A DNA stretch of 64,000 nucleotides from Hippopus hippopus (GCA_946811185.2 OX328104.1:12535918-12599917); one strand, 5' to 3'; numbered from the stretch's first letter, positions 21,196 through 32,684 are shown. Numbers and translations: made by a program. The notes: a model not told the origin generated them from the sequence alone.

Positions 21196-21622
21196 AGACG
21201 TTCTTTCAACCATTTAATACAGAAATGGCTTTTTGTACATTTTCTTTACGTCGACATAACAATTTGGTACGCCTTTTTTTTTTTTTCAAAAGTATATTTT
21301 TCTAAAAGAGAATAAACTTTCTATGTACAGTACAGAACGGAAACAGAAGAGCTTGTATGATAGTATTTTAATATTTTCAGTGGGCGAAAAGGAGCTTACA
21401 CCAGCCAATCTTTTCGCATTAATAAATCTCTAATAAAAAAAAAACAAACATGCGGCATGACAGGGAAAAACATATAAATGATATGAGCATGTTTCTGAAA
21501 TCAAAATAGATAAAAAGTAATTAACGTTTTATTTCTCAAAACATAGGTTTCTCGGACTTTGCGGATCTAAGATATGAGTGCAGGTTTTGTGCAATCTGAC
21601 TTTCAAAAGCCATCCTGAAATT
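21196..21622. other. no recognisable feature
   Basis: AT-rich with a poly-T run at 21277-21288. A faint MITE-B-like trace sits at about 21555-21605. Confidence 0.35.
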
Positions 21623-21624
21623 GC

Positions 21625-21780
21625 GTTAGCATTTCAAAAGTTTACACCTTACCGCATAAGGACGACTTTCTTTTTCTTGCAACGAATTACTTACGAAAAC
21701 ATTGTGACGAAAAAAAAAAATTGCTCGCTACGAGCAATACCTCCTTTCGTCGCATTGTTTTTATATTTTATGTATTCAAC
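21625..21780 (+). mobile_element. MITE-A, CG-core subtype, decayed
   Basis: GAAAACATTGTGACGAAA, core TTGCTCGCTACGAGCAATA instead of CTGGTTACCAG, then TCGTCGCATTGTTTTTA. Confidence 0.6.
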
Positions 21781-22132
21781 CTTAATTCAAAATGATCGTC
21801 CCTATTTTCTGAAAATATGCTATCTTGAAACTCTTTTACTACAAATTTGCGCCAGGCAGTAATGAGTAAACATACATTGTATTTGATTACAAGCCTGTCT
21901 ATTTGGTTCGGTGAGGAATTCCCTTGCGAATTCCAGCTAATGGCTACAATTGTCTATTTGCAATGCTAGGGCAATTAATTTATGAATTCTTGTTCCATGC
22001 TCTATTGATAGGGTCCACATACCTGGAAAAATCAACCCTCACCCAGCGTTTTCTTTCCTATTATTCGTGAACAATTCGATTTATTTGTTCTAAAATTCTT
22101 TCAGCGACATTGGGTGTACGCATACGAGATGT

Positions 22133-22300
22133 TTAACTCTTTGCCAGACAATAACATTTAGAATTGTCCAAATTGACAGCATTGCAGACGTGGCTCAAAT
22201 GATCGGATTTGCACTTCGAAAAGGTAGAAAAAAAATGTGGAAAAAAGGTGCAAATGCTAGCCACCAGCATTTTCCCCCCTTTTTGTTCTAATTCACTAAT
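22133..22300 (+). mobile_element. MITE-A, decayed
   Basis: TTAACTCTTTGCCAGACAA, GACGTGGCTCAAATGATC, core AATGCTAGCCACCAGCATTT. The right arm is lost after TTTTTGTTC. Confidence 0.7.
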
Positions 22301-22660
22301 TAAAGAACGTGTACGCATTCATTCGGCACCAAATGCAATCTTGAATGCCTTTTCAAACTTCGTGGTTCAATATCAGATAGAATGGAACTTGCAATCTGAT
22401 CTTGGGTCAGATATTTTATTATATATTATGAAAAATCGAAGTCGTTATGTAACCTATTAACCTGTCATTGATATAGGCAATTCCAGTAGCTTTGGTAGGC
22501 GGTATAGATCAATTCGGACTACAAAAAGAAAAACGTTGATCTAGTGTGTTTCGTCCGCCATTTTATTCTTAGTACCCATTACATAAGCTCGGCCTATTTC
22601 GGCGGGTTAAATACTATAATAAATACAATAAATAGAGGATAATTGTCTGTTTCAGTGTAT

Positions 22661-22770
22661 GATCGGAATTTCTTTCATCGAGTGAAAAGCGAAGGCTGTA
22701 TTTTCACGAGTGGCGAAGCCACTCGTGAAAATATGGCCTTTGCTTTCACGAGATAAAAGAAATTTCGATC
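22661..22770. repeat. 110-bp palindrome
   Basis: Perfect inner arms CGAGTGGC/GCCACTCG around GAA, extending through TATTTTCAC/GTGAAAATA and GCGAAGGC/GCCTTTGC to GATCGGAATTTCTTT / AAAGAAATTTCGATC. A compact foldback MITE, unlike families A-E. Confidence 0.85.
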
Positions 22771-22794
22771 ATTTTCTTAGCGCCTTCTTTGCTA

Positions 22795-22889
22795 GTTTCC
22801 AACATTTTCTCTTTTTCCAAAAATGTTTTCATCAGTTTTTTTTTTCCTCAGGGTCATCGAAACACGGGATCGCTTGGCGAAAAGTTGAG
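22795..22889 (+). mobile_element. MITE-A, right half
   Basis: AACATTTTCTCTTTTTCC, TCAGGGTCATCGAAACACGG and GGCGAAAAGTTGA. It abuts the palindrome on its left. Confidence 0.65.
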
Positions 22890-23163
22890 TAAATAAGCCC
22901 CGCTTATTAATTCAGAGACGAAAGAGTAATTAAGCACGCTAAGGGTACACTTATAAATAAAACGTTTGCATATCTGGGGGAAAAACTTTTTCTGTCCTTT
23001 CACAATAATTATGTTGATTTATCTGTGAAATTTTTAAATTATGGCTCATTGGAAACTCTGCCATGGTACGTATAAATGACAGTCGAAGTTTTAAAATATT
23101 TAAAAGTTGTCTGACATGCTATTCACAATAGTAAGTTGTGCCTATATTGACCGTTAGAGAGTT

Positions 23164-23385
23164 TCACCCTTTTCCAAACAATCCGGTGTTTGAACGACCT
23201 TGAAAAAGAAAACTTCTGTCGACATTATTGAAAAAGAAAAATACTGATAAACAAAGCAATTTCTACTTTTCCTACCATGTCGTTTACCCTTTCAAACACC
23301 CCTTTATTTTAAGCCATATCAATTCAGTCGTCTGCAGATGCTTTAAATTTGGACAAGTCCAAAACGTTGTCTGGAAAAAGTGTAA
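23164..23385 (-). mobile_element. MITE-A, decayed
   Basis: CACCCTTTTCCAAACAATCC, weak core (TACTGATAAACAAAGCAATT), then GTCGTCTGCAGATGCTTTAA and TTGTCTGGAAAAAGTGTAAA. Confidence 0.65.
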
Positions 23386-23734
23386 ATCAATGAAATGGAA
23401 ATTTTCACGCTGAAAGAGAGTGGTGAATATTGCATTGTCACTGCTCATGGAACTGCACTATCGGCAAAATTTTGACTAATTCTCTAATGTTTAGCTCAAC
23501 TAATGCTCTGTTTATTGCAAAGTTTGGCTACCAGATGTGTTAACCAAGGTGTTTACTTGTCCCAGGATGATTTAGCTATGTGACAATTCTTCGTACAGAA
23601 TGTGGGACGCTTCGGCCGATAAGCGTTGATAAATTTCCAAAGCAGGACGTTTGGCTGAATTTCCAGAGTAGGAAATTGTGGTCAGCTATTACCGAAGTCA
23701 TAAAACGTGCAACTGGGTTGCCCGAACACTCGAG

Positions 23735-24375
23735 AAGACGTTCAATATGGGAAAACATCCAATCCTATATGCCACATTTTGAAAATTACCTGAACAAAAA
23801 ATACCCTATCTGGGAAAATCACGTCAACAAAATGCAACATTTGAAAAATTTCCACAAAAAAATGCCCTATCTCAGAAAGTTATCTGAAAAAAAAGCGATA
23901 CTTGGAAAATTCTCTCTACAATATATATGTGAAAGATTACTCCACAAAATGCCATGAATGTATTCGGAAAATTTGCTCAAAAATATGCCCTTTCTGGGTA
24001 AATTACCTCAACAAAATGCCACATTTTGAAAAATACCTCAACAGAATACCCTATCTGGGAGATATACCGCAATAAAATGCCAAATGTAGAAATTTTTCCT
24101 CAAAAGAATGCCTTGTCTTAGAAAATTACCCATTAAAAACGCCATATTTGGAATGTTTCTCTACAAAATTTCCTACCTTGGAAAATCATCTCGACAAAAT
24201 GTCGAAAACTTTACCTTAATTATCTACTCTTTTTCGAAAAATTGCCTCAGGAACACGCCATAACTATCCCAACAAAATGCCCTATCTGGGATAATTACCT
24301 GAACAAAAAACCCTATCTGGAAGAAATACCTCAACAAAATGCTCTGTCCAGGAAAATTACCACAACAAACAGAAC
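23735..24375 (+). repeat. degenerate ~30-bp tandem array
   Basis: About 20 diverged units with theme AAAATGCCCTATCTGGGAAA followed by ATTACCTCAAC, most between 28 and 32 bp. Alternating subtypes have CCCTATCTGGG or CCACATTTTG. An open frame of 125 codons at 23580-23957 runs into the array (repeated KMPYLRKL-like motifs) and then fails, so I read it as a repeat by-product. Confidence 0.8.
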
Positions 24376-24975
24376 AGAACAAAGTAGATATTTCATAAGA
24401 CTAGTTAATTAAGATGCCCTTGGTCAAAACCTAGCAGGCTTAGCTGTTCCAAAACAAAAAGAGTATAAGAAACGTGATTCCGGGGATAAAGGATAAAAGA
24501 TAAGAAACAGGGGTAAGGCTTTAAAATTGTTATCTACAAGAAAAGCAACCCGAGCTGCACTAATACAAATTACTCGTAATTTTTATGTACAAGAAATAAT
24601 GTTTAGACTGGGTCCATAAAAGAATAAACCCGCCTTTGAACCTTTCCTTTAACTCTACAAGCGAGTTTACTCGGGACCATTTTATAGGATTAACACCCTA
24701 GTGTTAGAGTCGAACGTCGCTGCTCTATAACCCCCGAGACTTGTAAAAACAAACGCCTTTAAAATACATTTACACCTTTTTGAGTGGTCGAAGTGACTTT
24801 ATCATTAGCCCTGCGGTAACTCTTATTCGAAATTTGAATGGCAACTTTTGATATGACACAAGTGTTACTCTTTGTGTTTGGGTTGAATTGCATCCAACAA
24901 CAAAATGGGGCTTATTATACCGATAGTATTTATCTTAAATGCCAATTTATGTCAAATTCTATATGTCTCTGTCTA
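24376..24975. other. no recognisable feature
   Basis: No repeat family or coding signal recognised. Confidence 0.4.
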
Positions 24976-25200
24976 ACCAGCGCCAATAGCTCAGGTGGTA
25001 GAGCATGAGACTTGCTAATGTCAAATATCGGGCGACTTGAGGGTGTGTGTTCGATCTCCACGGCTGGAAACCTAAAATTACTAAAAATGTCTGTTGGATG
25101 AGAACTTGAACCTAGTTCCCGTGTGACAATGAGCATATTAAAGGTCCAGGCGTAACTTAGGGTGGGTTTCAGTTGTCTGGGGGCGTCACACATATGGACA
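24976..25200 (+). mobile_element. SINE with strong tRNA-like head
   Basis: CAGCGCCAATAGCTCAGGTGG (A box) and GTGTGTTCGATCTCC (B box), spaced as in a tRNA, then a ~130-bp body with GGGTGGGTTTCAG and GTCTGGGGG. The body differs from the other SINEs here, so it is a separate family. The head does not form an intact tRNA. Confidence 0.65.
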
Positions 25201-25477
25201 AACAGTAGCGACGATAAATGAACAAAAAAAAAAAAACAATCAATCCTACATGTCTATATACATGTATGAGCCAATTGAATAGAAAATATTTGTTTATCAT
25301 AACACATGACTGCATGAAGTTTGGGAAGCGCACTCTAGTTTTCGTCGATGACTCTGTCCAGGGTCTTTCGTTGCTCGGTCACAATGCGAATTTTTTCCTC
25401 TTTTAAACAATTCTTTCCCACAATTACTGTATATCTACGCATTCACCACTCATATTTGTTGATAATACTGTTTTGTA

Positions 25478-25544
25478 AGGATGTTTTCAAAGCTACCGTC
25501 AACATTTTTTTTTTTTCAGCCTCTATTAAACAATCCCATATTTA
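25478..25544 (+). mobile_element. MITE-A scrap
   Basis: GGATGTTTTCAAAGCTACCG followed by TTAAACAATCCCATATTTAA; a right-arm fragment directly before a better copy. Confidence 0.45.
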
Positions 25545-25763
25545 ATGCTTCACCACACAATCCCAAGTTTTTAACGACCCTGAAGAAGAAACGATTGTGA
25601 GAAAAGGAGAAAATGGTGGTAACCAGTATTTTCTCCTTTTCCCACAATGTTTTCAACCCTATCAAAGACAAATTCCCTTATTTGAGCTACATTTGAATTG
25701 TTTGTCTGCAAATGTTTTCAATTTGGACAAATCAAAATGTTGGACGTGTGGCAAAGAGTTAAA
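25545..25763 (-). mobile_element. MITE-A
   Basis: CTTCACCACACAATCCCAAG, core AATGGTGGTAACCAGTATTT, then GTCTGCAAATGTTTTCAATT and GTGGCAAAGAGTTAA. Confidence 0.85.
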
Positions 25764-25796
25764 CGACTATAACGATTTAAGCATTTAACATCATTG

Positions 25797-25855
25797 TTGG
25801 ACAATGATAAAATGCTGGTAGCTATCAATATTCTCTTTTCCAAAAATGTTCCGCG
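25797..25855 (+). mobile_element. MITE-A core remnant
   Basis: TTGGACAATGATAAAATGCT then GGTAGCTATCAATATTCTC and a CCAAAAATGTT arm; only the core survives. Confidence 0.5.
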
Positions 25856-25998
25856 GAAAGCAAGTCAGCATCGACATGTACGTGTATGTAGAATTATCAA
25901 TTGATGATCACATTTCAACCTACAGACGATCGTTTTCGTCTTAATGGCCACTTAGTAAATCATTGTGGTACAGAGAAAAGTTGCTCATGACGAACGGT

Positions 25999-26246
25999 GG
26001 GGTCCTATGTGGCTTAGTAGTAAGGGGTCCAATTCGTAACCCGGAGGTTCTAGGTAAGAACATAACTGGAACCACTGAGTTTTCTTCGGAGTATCCTTGG
26101 ACAAGACACTTCAGACCTGTACAATTGTACTGGTAAAACCCAGAACATACATGTATATGAACATGTGAGCTATCGCCGTGATTCGACTGAAATAAAGTTG
26201 AAAACGGCGTCAAACACCATTCAATCGATCAATCACTCAATCAAGT
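25999..26246 (+). mobile_element. SINE, tRNA-derived
   Basis: Head GGGTCCTATGTGGCTTAGTA; middle GTATCCTTGGACAAGACACT and GTAAAACCCAGAACATACA; 3' core CGCCGTGATTCGACTGAAAT; AATC-type tail at 26217-26246. Same family as 34686-34925. Confidence 0.8.
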
Positions 26247-26534
26247 AACATTTGGCGTAATTTCATGCATTAAAACTTAGTAGGAAAAAAAGTACATTTT
26301 TTTTTACAAATTAACCCACACAAAGTATTTGTTTACCTGGGCATATAATATTCCTATAGAGGTGGGCAAAACTCGGAGAAAGGTGAAAGAGAAATGAAAA
26401 ATCAATTTGTTAAAACTATATCAGATAACCGGAATGATTCATTACAGATATAAATCACCTATTTACTATGGGTCCATGAACACAATGTTTGTTGAATACC
26501 CCGGCGTACCATTACCTCCTAATTTCAAAAGCAA

Positions 26535-26640
26535 TAAAATTAACTTTTGCAGACGGCGTAGATCAAGATCAGATTGCACGTGTGCAGTCTGATCTTGGAT
26601 CTACACCGGCCGCTACCTCCTGTTAAACTGTGACCGAAAT
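26535..26640 (+). mobile_element. MITE-B, short core
   Basis: CTTTTGCAGACGGCGTAGAT, GATTGCACGTGTGCAGTCTG (centre shortened by about 6 bases) and GATCTACACCGGCCGC. The right arm continues ACTGTGACCGAAATCG, shared with 29340-29375. Confidence 0.75.
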
Positions 26641-26794
26641 CGTTTTTAACTGCAATGAATGATTGTATCAAATTTATTTGCTTTGCAATGAAAAAGACAA
26701 ACCGATTTACCATACCACACAATAAAATGTGTAGACTTCTCAAAACTGAAAACATTGTGCAAATGAAGCATTTAGATAAATGAAAAAGATAAAA

Positions 26795-26914
26795 ATGTTT
26801 GAAAATGGGGGGAAAAAATGCTGGTAACCAGCATTTTCTCCTTTTTCCACAATGTTTTCAAAAGCTTTCTTTCCCGGCGTCGTTAAAAGTTGGGATTGTT
26901 TTATAAAGGATTAA
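26795..26914 (+). mobile_element. MITE-A, right two-thirds
   Basis: Core AATGCTGGTAACCAGCATTT, AATGTTTTCAAAAGCTTTCT, ending GTTTTATAAAGGATTAA. The left end is missing. Confidence 0.75.
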
Positions 26915-27060
26915 CGTGAACAAATACATTAGTTTAGACCATTTTACACAAATACAAATGGAACAGAATGGAAGAATATTTGGGATACACAAAAACGGTA
27001 TGTTATACAGAAACTGAAAACATTGTGGTACACAGAGTTGGACTCAACTGTGTGGCTTGC

Positions 27061-27312
27061 TATTGATTGATTGATTGATTGATTGGTTGGTTGATTGATT
27101 GATTAGTACTTGACGCCGTTTTCAACATTATTTCAGTCACGGTGACAGCTCACATATTTATATATTTCCTTGGTTTCACCAGTACTAGGCTAGGGCTTTA
27201 AAGTGTCTTTCCCAAGGACACTCCGAAGAAAAACAAAGTGGATCCGGTGAGGCTCGGACCTGGGGCCTCCAGGTCTAGAATCATACGCATTAGTGTGGCT
27301 TGCTTTTTAACC
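27061..27312 (-). mobile_element. SINE, tRNA-derived
   Basis: ATTG tail 27061-27103, then GACGCCGTTTTCAACATTA, CACGGTGACAGCTCACATA, CAGTACTAGGCTAGGG and a worn head (GAGGCTCGGACCTGGGGCCT) on the minus strand. Confidence 0.8.
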
Positions 27313-27439
27313 TATGATCCTATATTGCCGAAACCGGTAATGGATAAGAATGAATAACTCACTGAAGGATTTTTTTAAACAAAGGCTGGCGAGCCCGACT
27401 ATATGCGCAGACAGTTTAGATCAAGTTCATATTACAGTA

Positions 27440-28180
27440 TAAGCTGTACGGTCGGGTGGCAGGGGAACTGGAAACTAAGGCGAGGTGGCGACATGATTCG
27501 CCACAGCCGTGAACAAGTTTCCAAGTCCCCTGCTACCTGACTGTACAACGAATCTATTATACTGTGAAGTTTTAAAATTCCAACGTGTATTCGGCGAAAT
27601 TTCCCTGTTTTATGGTCTCACGAACTGAGTACACTGACGAAAGAGAATTTCCCTTGTGAGTGCCCGAATTCACTTAAAACTGACGTCACTGAGAACTGAC
27701 GTCACTAAAACCTTGATAAAACGAGCAGTTTTGGTGCATAAACTTGATGTCACTGCGATAGACATTCAACGTGTTTTTATTTAAACATGGATTTAAACAA
27801 CTTCAAGGTAAGCAACTATGCCTTTTAATGATTTGTTGGCAAAAGTAAACGACCGTGTATTTGTTTTTGAATGGCAACAAACGATAATATTATGTAACTA
27901 TATTCATTTATTTTCAAAAACAATCCATTCTTTTCGCTTTAATGACAACCATCAAGGGAAACTAGTAATAATATGATGCAGGCCATTCAGTATGTTTGTC
28001 TTGTGCACGGCTCGTTTCGATCGACGCCGCCATTTTGGATGTTGTGTTGAAAGTGTAGTTATGTATACGGGCCTTCCGAAAGGGAAACTGCTTTGCGGTG
28101 GATTTTGCCAGTGTACAGGAATATAAGTTCGGGGCATATTATCCCATCAGATCGCGAGGAATTTCTTTGCAGTACAATAA
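27440..28180 (+). mobile_element. element E, copy 4
   Basis: About 740 bp. Hairpin at 27444-27545, paired CRE sites TGACGTCAC at about 27681-27705, ATG at 27787 with MDLNNFK, GTAAGC at 27808, CGCCGCCATTTTGGATG near 28025, ending TTTGCAGTACAATAA. Confidence 0.85.
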
Positions 28181-28315
28181 AGAAATTAGTAACTACATTT
28201 TGGTCCATTATCAGACGACAAACTTTAAGGCTCGTCCAAATTTGAGTGCACAAATTCTGCAGTATTCAGTGCTTGTAGGCGCACTCATCTAACTAGTACA
28301 TTCCACAACTCTGTG

Positions 28316-28565
28316 TAAGCCATGCTTTGGCAAGACGGCATTTAATGCATCTCCATGATGCTTTATACAAAGCATGTCATCGCATAATTATGATCTATAA
28401 GATACATTCTGTCTAACAACCGACTGAATCAAGGGGTAGACATACAGAAAAATGACTAACAGCCAAGACTTTGAACTCAGGTCAGCATACACGGACAGCG
28501 CAGGCTGACATGAATAAATACTTTTTGCAGTTGCATTCAACTCCCTTTTCACAGAACATGGCTCA
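28316..28565 (-). mobile_element. MITE-C
   Basis: TAAGCCATGCTTTGGCAAG to CAGAACATGGCTCA. The core palindrome is diverged (GGTCAGCATACACGGACAGC). Confidence 0.75.
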
Positions 28566-28631
28566 TATAGGAGCTACACGCGGCAAAAAAGTATCAGTAG
28601 GTCGCGAGACGATGCAAAATAGCTAAAAAGT

Positions 28632-28848
28632 TATAATACTTTACCACACGGTGCCATTATTTAACCACCCTGAGAATAAATGCTTTCGAAAACATAGCGG
28701 AAAAAGAAGAGGCCATCATTTTCTCCTTATCCTAACAATGTTAACTACCTTTTCAAAGACAAATTCCATTTGAGTCGTTGTTTTGTTTTTTTTTTTTCAT
28801 TTTGTCTACTTGGACAAGTGTAAACTTTTGCCGTTTGGTAAAGGTTAA
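28632..28848 (-). mobile_element. MITE-A, core damaged
   Basis: ACTTTACCACACGGTGCC, then only one side of the core (GGCCATCATTTTCTCC), a T-run replacing the GTCGTCTGC block, and TTTGCCGTTTGGTAAAGG end. Confidence 0.7.
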
Positions 28849-29037
28849 TTAAAAGGTATTTACAGATATGAAGCACTTGTAATGAAAGGGCACTAGAACA
28901 GATACAATACAGTCTAATTGGTGTGATGTAAACTTAACAACAATAGTCGATTATGATGTAATCGTGACGCGTAATATTGAACTATACGAAAATAGCTTTT
29001 TTCTTTGAAACCAACTCTTTCTCTGCCAAAAGACACT

Positions 29038-29267
29038 TTAACTCTATGCCACACGACAAGATTTTAGACTTGTCCAATTCCAAAGCATTAGCAGACGACA
29101 AATTAAATGTTTCTGAAATTTTGGAAGTTGTCTGTGATAGAGAAGAAAATATTGTGGGAAAAGGAGAAAATGCTGGTTACCAGCATTTTCTCCTTTTCCC
29201 ACAGTGTTTTCTGAACGATTCTTTCTCGATTTCGTTAAAGTCGGGATTGTGTGGTAAAAAGAGTCAA
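29038..29267 (+). mobile_element. MITE-A
   Basis: TTAACTCTATGCCACACGAC, TTAGCAGACGACAAATTAAA, an intact core at about 29150-29212 and ATTGTGTGGTAAAAAGAG. One of the cleanest cores. Confidence 0.85.
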
Positions 29268-29269
29268 AT

Positions 29270-29375
29270 AGTTTGTGCGGACGGTATAGATCACAAACAT
29301 GCAGTCTGATCTTGGATCTATGCTGGCTGCAACCTGCCCATAAACTTTGACCGAAACCATCTTCAATTGCGTCTT
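29270..29375 (+). mobile_element. MITE-B, short core
   Basis: GTGCGGACGGTATAGATCAC, shortened centre, TGCAGTCTGATCTTGGATCT and right arm AACTTTGACCGAAACCAT. It shares its arm type with 26535-26640. Confidence 0.65.
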
Positions 29376-30440
29376 TTAGACCTACAGAAACGTCGAAAAT
29401 TCATTTCAAGTAGGCAGTGAAACCGCTAGAGCAATTTGTAATTTAACTGGAGTAATTTGAAAAGACGGGGGTGTTGATCGATGTAGTATTGGCAATACAG
29501 ACAAACACCCTTTTCTTAACAACAATATTTTAGGTGTGGTGTCCGTGGTTGTGAGATAGATACCCGGGAGCGGATGTCAACTTTGGGAATGTTCATCGGC
29601 CCACACATTCGGCGCGAGTACTGGTGCAGTTACCAGGAAGCAGAATCGAAAGAGATTAGCATAAGTTATAAGAACTTGTTTCTCAATAAATATATTTAAA
29701 CTAATACTTTAGACTTATGTAAATTGGAACCGACTGTAGGCTAGAGATCAGATGTATCGTATAAGCGTTTTTTTTTTGCCCTGCTGTCATTTATTTCTAA
29801 GTTATTTGCCTTTTAAGGGGTTCAAAGTTTTAAAAATTCTCTTCTTTTCCAACAGTGTTAAAAAAAAAAAAACCCTCTTTCTTCAAGATCAATATGATTA
29901 AGATCAGACGGCGTGAGGTGTAGTCCGATATTTTGGGAAAAAGTGGTGTCTGGGTAGAGCATGGGTCTCTATGTCTACGTAAGACATAGTCAATCTTTAT
30001 TGACGTAAGCTGATACAGCTTCTAGTCATACACATGTATATATGTGATATACATAACATATACATATACACGTAACAGTTATCAAAGGTTGAAGACATTT
30101 TCTCTGCAAGAAAGCATACACAATATGATTGTGTTTATGGCTATTAACGTTGTCCTAATCATAATGAAATTTAAACCATTTCATTGATAACATAAAAAGT
30201 TCCTGGCGCGAATACTAGTTAACGTTTCCAGGAAGCAATCATTGAAAGTGATTAACATAATTTGTACAGTACAGTACGGAACAGTACCTGTATTTGCTAT
30301 GTTCCACTTACAAAAACCATAGGTAAATGTACATAAAGCACAAAATTAACGAAGCACTGAATGTATTTTAACGAACATAACTCGAGTTAGTAACACATGT
30401 ATAAAGGTAAATGTAAGAACTTGTTTCACACACCATGTCC
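29376..30440. other. mostly unique, with a ~60-bp duplicated segment
   Basis: GGCGCGAGTACTGGTGCAGTT (29612 on) recurs as GGCGCGAATACTAGTTAACG (30205 on), both continuing CCAGGAAGCA and AAAG-GATTA-CATAA-T; TAAGAACTTGTTTC also recurs (29669, 30414). It is probably a dispersed repeat I cannot name. No coding signal. Confidence 0.45.
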
Positions 30441-30446
30441 AATATA

Positions 30447-30655
30447 TGTGACCCATGCTCTGGCAAAAGTGGGTTCAATGCATCTTGAAGATCCATTTCA
30501 CCGGCCAAGTGATCACATTTGTGTTAATTCATAAAATTCATTTTGTCAAATAACCGGCCGAATCCCGAGGTAGAATGGTCCTTGAACATGCAGATAAATG
30601 ACCAAAAGCGCAGGCTGACCTGAATCGATAATTTCTGCAGATGCATTTTTCTCAT
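30447..30655 (-). mobile_element. MITE-C, half the core lost
   Basis: TGTGACCCATGCTCTGGCAA, CCGGCCGAATCCCGAGGTAG, then only GCGCAGGCTGACCTGAATCG of the core and GCAGATGCATTTTTCTCAT. Confidence 0.7.
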
Positions 30656-30889
30656 CTTGGTCAAATCTCTTCGAAAGGAACACGCGAAGTCGCCACCCTC
30701 GGCATATTGCAAAGATGAGATCCATTTTTCAATCACTTTATATTGTCTTTCATCACGCAGGTTTCCAATTCAGGACGCCTCGCAAAGTGCAACATATTTT
30801 TTATGATACCCTGTCTGATTTTCGACAAGATTTATACACACGTGGCATGCAAATTTAGAAAGAAAAAAAATCTTAGAGCGTCGAATAAT

Positions 30890-31200
30890 TATTGATTGAT
30901 TTTATGGTGTTTAACGCCGTTTTTAACATTATTTCAGTTATATCGCGGCGGCCAGTGCACCTATCCATGCTTTCCTGGAGTTTACTTTTACCAGTACTCC
31001 GCACAATATTCTTTCCAAGCCACTGTGTGCTTTCCCACATAACCATCATCAAAACAATGGCCAACGGTGAGGGAGGAATGAATCCTGTCGCAATGACTAT
31101 CATCAATCCTCGGAAAGAAACTAGCAGAGCCGGGATCGAAACAGCGACCCCCTGTTCTCAAGTCCTGCATGCTACCGACTGAACTACGGGGACTCGACAG
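30890..31200 (-). mobile_element. SINE, tRNA-derived, complete
   Basis: Minus-strand head CCGTAGTTCAGTCGGTAGCA (A box) and TGTTTCGATCCCGGC (B box); body with CCTGTCGCAATGACTATC; 3' core GTTTAACGCCGTTTTTAAC and an ATTGATTG tail at 30890. It is the reference copy for fragments at 5258, 45625, 63705 and 63930. Frames on both strands here are SINE sequence. Confidence 0.85.
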
Positions 31201-31295
31201 CGCCGAACAAACCTAGCAGACTTTTTATCGCTACAAGTAAGAGCTAAATAATTGCAACATCATGGTTGCTTTTGTATGAATTTGTCTACATTCAG

Positions 31296-31360
31296 GAAAG
31301 CAGATAGTGTACTCAAAGATCAGACTGCATATTTTGTGCAGTCTTTTTTTTTTTTTTCTA
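31296..31360. mobile_element. MITE-B core, truncated by poly-T
   Basis: GATAGTGTACTCAAAGATCA, TGCATATTTTGTGCAGTC, then a 15-base T run replaces the rest. Confidence 0.6.
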
Positions 31361-31504
31361 ATAGCCAGTAAGGCAACTATAGCTGTGAAAGGTGCTAAAA
31401 TGGTCAACCCATAAAACAGGGAATTAAGGATATCAATTGATCTTTTCAATGAGAAAAATAGCAAATTTGTTGCTATTTCATGTTAGTTTTGGCCGAAATA
31501 TGCA

Positions 31505-31600
31505 ACAAAGCTGCAGAAAGTGTAGATTCCAGATCAGACTGAACTTTCTGTGCAGTCTGACTTCGATCATCACCATCCGCAAAAGCAACTGAAACCGGGT
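31505..31600 (-). mobile_element. MITE-B
   Basis: GTGTAGATTCCAGATCAGAC, centre AACTTTCTGTGCAGTCTGAC, CACCATCCGCAAAAGCAAC; arms weak. Confidence 0.65.
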
Positions 31601-31729
31601 CTAGTGCTTTAAGATGGTGCAAAGTCTATTTACATTTAGGTCTATATCTAATCGAAAAGATTTAACCGGTTTTTTTTTTCTTCCCTGTCCCTATTTTTTC
31701 ATCGTTTGTTCAGCTTTTCTGCACTGTCA

Positions 31730-31905
31730 AACATGGCGACAGCTTCCTCATTTTTCAAAGGATTCACCAATACTAGGCTAGACCTCTGCAGCGCCTTGCC
31801 AAAGGACACTCCCGCGCGACAAGAGCACCCACTTGGGTTAGAGCAAAGAACTCGTGTAAAGTCATACGTCATATGCTCTACCAGACTGTTTTGGTTATTT
31901 AGTCC
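31730..31905 (-). mobile_element. SINE, decayed
   Basis: CACCAATACTAGGCTAGACC and TTGCCAAAGGACACTCC match other SINE bodies. The minus-strand head retains TGGTAGAGCATATGACG as a possible A box. Confidence 0.6.
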
Positions 31906-32471
31906 TAATCACTACCCCTTAAAACAGCGAAAACAACATATATCTTTTAAAAAAGATAGACGGCGTAAATCTACCCGCCAATAGGCCCTCAGAATAAATA
32001 TGTCTACACTTTTTGCCAATCACAAATTACTGTTCTTTCATTCAAATACAGAGAAGTAGGCCAAAAGCCGGCGCATTCAGCTAAGCCGAGAAAAACATAA
32101 AAGTTAGGAATGGACTGGAAAGATGCGTGCGCCGACAAGCACTGAATACTACATTAATGTTTACGGATCTCGGCTATTTTTACGCATAGCCCGTAGTAAA
32201 AAAAAAAGTCATCAAACTAAAAAAAAGTGAACGCCAATTAAATAGAAGTTACAGTATAAAAGTACGTTGAATTTTAAAGTTGTTGAAAAAAGTTCGCAAT
32301 ACTTTTGGGACAACCCCCGTTATAAGTATAGATCTACAGTAGATCTAATCGACTATTAATTGAACGAATGAAATATTTTACTTCTGTCACAATCAGATAT
32401 TTCAAATATTTCTGCAACACATACAATGCATTCGACAAGCGGAACTAACCAGGCATCCCTTTGATTCCATT
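31906..32471. other. mostly unique; shared 35-bp block
   Basis: GGCCAAAAGCCGGCGCATTC at 32061-32080 recurs inverted at about 61534-61560 with AATGCGCCGGCTTTTGACC. No gene recognised. Confidence 0.45.
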
Positions 32472-32684
32472 TAACCCTTATTTTCCTAAATACTGTGAAA
32501 TTAAACTTTCAAACCGATAGTAAAACCCCAAATTTTGCTATTTCATAGCAATTTTTCGGGAAGCAAACATCTCCTTATCGGACAGTGTCGATCCAAGATC
32601 AGACTGCACGTTCTGTGCAGTCTGATCTTGATCTACACTGTCCGCAAAAGGTCGTTGAGTCGCGCTTAGCAACTGAAGGGTTGA
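32472..32684 (-). mobile_element. MITE-B, full length
   Basis: TTAACCCTTATTTTCC start, ACCGATAGTAAAACCCC, ATCTCCTTATCGGACAGTG, a perfect TGCACGTTCTGTGCA centre, then GAGTCGCGCTTAGCAACTG and AAGGGTTGA. CCCTT/AAGGG ends next to TTAA and TTGA. Confidence 0.9.

Noticed and set aside
23735..24375. CRISPR array
   Set aside because: Units are contiguous and diverged, with no constant repeat and variable spacer pattern, in a eukaryotic context.
24976..25060. Functional tRNA gene
   Set aside because: A and B boxes are present, but acceptor and anticodon stems do not pair and a SINE body follows.
30892..31182. 96-codon frame with SRAGIETATPCSQVLHATD
   Set aside because: It is the antisense of a SINE, including its tRNA-like head, not a gene.
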